From SYFY01 sp031385325 (GTDB lineage: Bacteria > Pseudomonadota > Gammaproteobacteria > Pseudomonadales > Azotimanducaceae), in assembly GCA_031385325.1 (NCBI GenBank), contig JANNBJ010000137.1:1-17243 (forward strand): 17,243 nt of DNA, read 5' to 3'. The position numbers were made by a program, and so were the translations under genes. The notes beneath the pieces were generated by a model. That model saw only the letters and a program-made list of their open reading frames with translations, made no database searches and had not been told where the DNA came from. Positions within the stretch are counted from its first letter, which is position 1. Each line of letters begins with the position of its first letter. This document shows, piece by piece, positions 14,861 through 17,243 of the stretch.

Positions 14861-16459
14861 TCAGAACGGCGTCAATCCGGATTCATCGACCGACCTGTGC
14901 GCAGCTCGCGCAGACAAGGCGTCAAACAGAGTCTTCAGGTGTGGGCGTCGAGCCGGCGATAACCACGCAAAATTCGTCCCGCGATCGGTGAGTTCCCAGA
15001 ACTGCTGTCGATCATCGGTTTCCATGCCGACCCGCAGTCGCTCCAGGCGTTCCAGTCGTTCCGTTGCGAGGTCCTCGACTATCCGGTCGGCTCGCGCCTG
15101 CCAGCCACGTTGCAGAAATCCCGTCGCCAACTGAATCTGTGCACGCCGTACACCGAGCAGACTCTCTACCTGATCTTCGGCCCGCGCCTCCTCATCAAGG
15201 TCGAGCAGGATATCGAGTAGCGGATCAACGGCGTCGAGTTGTTTGTCAGCAGCCTCCTCGATGAGCTCCACAAGATCATGGGCAGCGGTTTCGAGCAGAA
15301 ACGTCAGCCCCATTTTCTGCGCCAGCCGCCCATACTCGGCAATGTAGGCCGCGATCTCGATACTCGTCCGTGCGCCATTTTGTTCCAGCTGATGTCCCGC
15401 AATCTGCCGGTACAGGTGCATCACATAGTAGTTGGTACGCACATCCCGGCTGCTGAGCGTGGTTCGCAGGTAGCTGTTGAATGTACGCAGCGCAAGCTCG
15501 AGCAACTCAGGCCGGGTATTGCCCAGTTCCATGGCGATGCGACCCGTATTGATGCCGATCAGATAGGCCACGTCCCTGGCCTGTGGCGACGCCTGACCCA
15601 TCAACGCGACATAGCGGCGGAATATTTTTTGTTCCAGCCAGGTGCCTCGTTCTCGAACTTCCTGCACGTACTCTGGCGCCAGCGCAATGAAGTCAGGATC
15701 TTCAGCAACCGCTCCGGACACCACAAACCAGGCAGCCGGCATGTGTGCGCGCTCCATCGCATAGTCGAACAGCAAGGTCGCCATGGCATTGACCGACGCC
15801 ATGGCGATGCTGCGATCACCTTGTTGCAGGGCACTGCGGGTGACGTCCTGCAATTCATCGATGGCTTCCAGAACACGGCGCTGGTCCCGTTCAATGTGCC
15901 GGCCATTCACTTTCTGAATGACGCCATACGCATCCTTGCAGATCCGCTCGATGACGCTGACCGGCGACAGGAAAGTGAACACAAAATACATGTACGGAAC
16001 CAGCAGCAGGAGACTGAGCGTGCCGAGCCCGAGGGTCAGCACGAATCCGGCCTGCGGTATCAGGGCATCCGGGTTGGCATCGCTCATGAACACCACGGTC
16101 CACACGCACAGCACGGTGGTGATCACCAACAGACCAAGAACGACGAGGTTGACCGGTTCGCGCAGGAACAGTCGTGTGATCTCATGGCTATAACGGTTGG
16201 CGGCCAGTTCGACAACGATGGCCACCACCGTGACTGCCACCGCCAGCACTGCAGCCAGAACCTGCGCGAGGTTGCCGAGCACGGTTTGCGCCCGCTCGAC
16301 CTCATAGGCGCGCAACCAGGCCGCAAGACTCTGTGGCGTAGACCCATCAAGCATCGTCTGCAGGGTGAACAGACCAACGCTTGCCAGGCACAACAAAACA
16401 AACAGCAGGAATGGTCTGGCCACTGGTCGCTGTTGAGATGTCTTGAGCAGACTCTTCAT
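14861..16459 (-). CDS. Four-helix membrane protein, DUF2254-like
   Basis: 532 residues. Four hydrophobic helices sit in the first third (about 16-36, 63-85, 104-126, 137-163), followed by about 365 mostly helical, charged, cytoplasmic-type residues. The second helix continues into VVELAANRYSHEITRLFLRE, then VNLVVLGLLVITTVLCVW, an arrangement like DUF2254 membrane proteins, in which a helix pair brackets a conserved polar turn. The C-terminal part includes an acidic run LDAVDPLLDILLDLDEEARAE and many Arg/Glu residues. No enzyme motif is seen. The start is the ATG at 16459, with a weak GAGA-type site upstream, 75 bases after the SDR stop. It should be anchored in the inner membrane. Function unknown; the family call is tentative. 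Confidence 0.72.
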   Translation of the reverse strand: MKSLLKTSQQRPVARPFLLFVLLCLASVGLFTLQTMLDGSTPQSLAAWLRAYEVERAQTVLGNLAQVLAAVLAVAVTVVAIVVELAANRYSHEITRLFLREPVNLVVLGLLVITTVLCVWTVVFMSDANPDALIPQAGFVLTLGLGTLSLLLLVPYMYFVFTFLSPVSVIERICKDAYGVIQKVNGRHIERDQRRVLEAIDELQDVTRSALQQGDRSIAMASVNAMATLLFDYAMERAHMPAAWFVVSGAVAEDPDFIALAPEYVQEVRERGTWLEQKIFRRYVALMGQASPQARDVAYLIGINTGRIAMELGNTRPELLELALRTFNSYLRTTLSSRDVRTNYYVMHLYRQIAGHQLEQNGARTSIEIAAYIAEYGRLAQKMGLTFLLETAAHDLVELIEEAADKQLDAVDPLLDILLDLDEEARAEDQVESLLGVRRAQIQLATGFLQRGWQARADRIVEDLATERLERLERLRVGMETDDRQQFWELTDRGTNFAWLSPARRPHLKTLFDALSARAAHRSVDESGLTPF

Positions 16460-16534
16460 CCCGTCTCTTTCTCATTCCGCATTCGAAAATCCAGTCATCG
16501 ACCCAGCGCAGACTCCACCGAAGTGAAGATGTTC

Positions 16535-17243
16535 CTATTGGGCAACAAAACCGCCATCGACGGATAACACCGCCCCCTGACAAAGCGCTGAGTCATCGGA
16601 CGCAAAAAAGTAGATCGCACCAGCCACTTCTTCGGCGGTACCCATCCGCCCGATGGGCATGACACCCCGCAGCATTTTTTGCGCCTCGGCTTTGTCGGGC
16701 ATCAGATCGGTCCATCGCTCCATCATCGGTGTGGCAATGACGCCCGGGCACACACAGTTGAAACGCACACCGCTCTGCGCAAGTTCAATGGCAATGTCCT
16801 TGGTGAAGACAACCAGGCCACCCTTGGCGCTGCCATATGCGGTGGAGAGCGGGAACCCAACCAGACCATTGAGTGATGACACGTTGATCACACTGCCACG
16901 ACCGGCCTTGACCATGTGTGGGACGACATGTTTGCAGAACAGCCATGGACCTTTGAGATCGGTGTCCAGCACACGATCCCATTCTTCGACCGTGGTCTGG
17001 TCATAACTGCGATTCAGTTCTGACCCTGCATTGTTGACCAGCACGTCCACCCGCCCCCATCGACGTATGGCCGCATCAGCGACTTCCTTGACTGCGAGTT
17101 CGCTGCCAACATCGCACTGAATCGCACAGACCTGCGAGCCGAGGATTTGTGTCAGGTTCTGCGCACCGGCGAGATTGCGATCAGCAATCATCACCTCCGC
17201 GCCTTCCTGCACAAAGCGGCGGACCACCGCCTCGCCAATACCA
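16535..17243 (-). CDS. SDR family oxidoreductase (5' end outside window)
   Basis: Classical short-chain dehydrogenase/reductase, missing its first residues: the frame is open to the window edge and begins within GIGEAVVRRF, the end of the TGxxxGIG cofactor motif. The rest is complete: MIADRN after the second strand (an Asp that usually favours NAD(H)), CDV, NNAG, the catalytic Ser in INVSS, YGSAK (Tyr and Lys), then NCVCPGVIATPM and a standard C-terminus GAVLSVDGGF. It should reversibly oxidise a hydroxyl or reduce a carbonyl of an unknown substrate in the cytoplasm, as a tetramer. The same-strand DUF2254-like gene follows after 75 bases and may be co-transcribed. The GTG at 17227 lies inside the fold and is not the true start. 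Confidence 0.92.
   Translation of the reverse strand, partial: GIGEAVVRRFVQEGAEVMIADRNLAGAQNLTQILGSQVCAIQCDVGSELAVKEVADAAIRRWGRVDVLVNNAGSELNRSYDQTTVEEWDRVLDTDLKGPWLFCKHVVPHMVKAGRGSVINVSSLNGLVGFPLSTAYGSAKGGLVVFTKDIAIELAQSGVRFNCVCPGVIATPMMERWTDLMPDKAEAQKMLRGVMPIGRMGTAEEVAGAIYFFASDDSALCQGAVLSVDGGFVAQ

Noticed and set aside
15239..16567. 442-codon open frame on the plus strand
   Set aside because: It lies antisense to the DUF2254-like gene, is rich in His, Gln and Arg with no domain or membrane pattern, and looks like the usual mirror frame of a GC-rich gene.

Overview
The window is about 17.2 kb of compact bacterial chromosome. GC is in the high 50s by eye. It holds 15 protein-coding loci, two of them broken, and I see no rRNA, tRNA, CRISPR array or recognisable transposase. 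The long E. coli-type ArgG, the Spinster-type transporter, the sterol-desaturase-like hydroxylase and the DUF6178 protein fit a free-living proteobacterium, most likely a gammaproteobacterium. That placement is inference, not a marker-gene result.

Layout, left to right. (1) 55-696 (-): a remnant of a prenyltransferase/terpene-cyclase-like toroid protein, with an in-frame TGA and a missing 3' end. (2) 912-2231 (+): a Spinster-like MFS transporter. (3) 7883 down to 2388 (-): a tightly packed run of five genes, in transcription order an MFS efflux-type transporter, a secreted N-acetylmuramoyl-alanine amidase, argG, a carboxylesterase lipoprotein interrupted by an in-frame TAG, and a small DUF2834 membrane protein. 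(4) 9631-7964 (-): a 555-aa DUF6178 protein. (5) 10741-9743 (-): a fatty-acid hydroxylase/sterol desaturase, divergent from (6) a TetR regulator (10833-11552, +). A perfect 15-bp palindrome sits between these two starts. The TetR gene overlaps a metal-dependent cyclase-family hydrolase (11533-12342, +). (7) 14630 down to 12349 (-): an ATGA-overlapping pair, a class III PLP enzyme of the AGXT2L (phospho-lyase) type followed by an APH-fold small-molecule kinase. (8) 14634-14804: a long imperfect palindrome (fold-back element) lying directly against the start of the PLP enzyme. (9) 16459-14861 (-): a four-helix membrane protein with a large helical C-terminal region (DUF2254-like). (10) 16535-17243 (-): an SDR oxidoreductase whose N-terminus runs off the window.

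The most interesting part is the kinase plus PLP phospho-lyase pair. In animals, hydroxylysine kinase (APH fold) and the AGXT2L enzymes carry out phosphorylate-then-eliminate degradation of hydroxylysine, or cleave phosphoethanolamine. Here the same two enzyme types are translationally coupled, which suggests breakdown of an amino alcohol through a phosphorylated intermediate; the substrate is unknown. A second candidate module is TetR plus hydroxylase plus cyclase-family hydrolase under one palindromic operator. Two genes carry single in-frame stop codons that could each be a C-to-T change on the coding strand. These are either recent gene decay or errors in the sequence.
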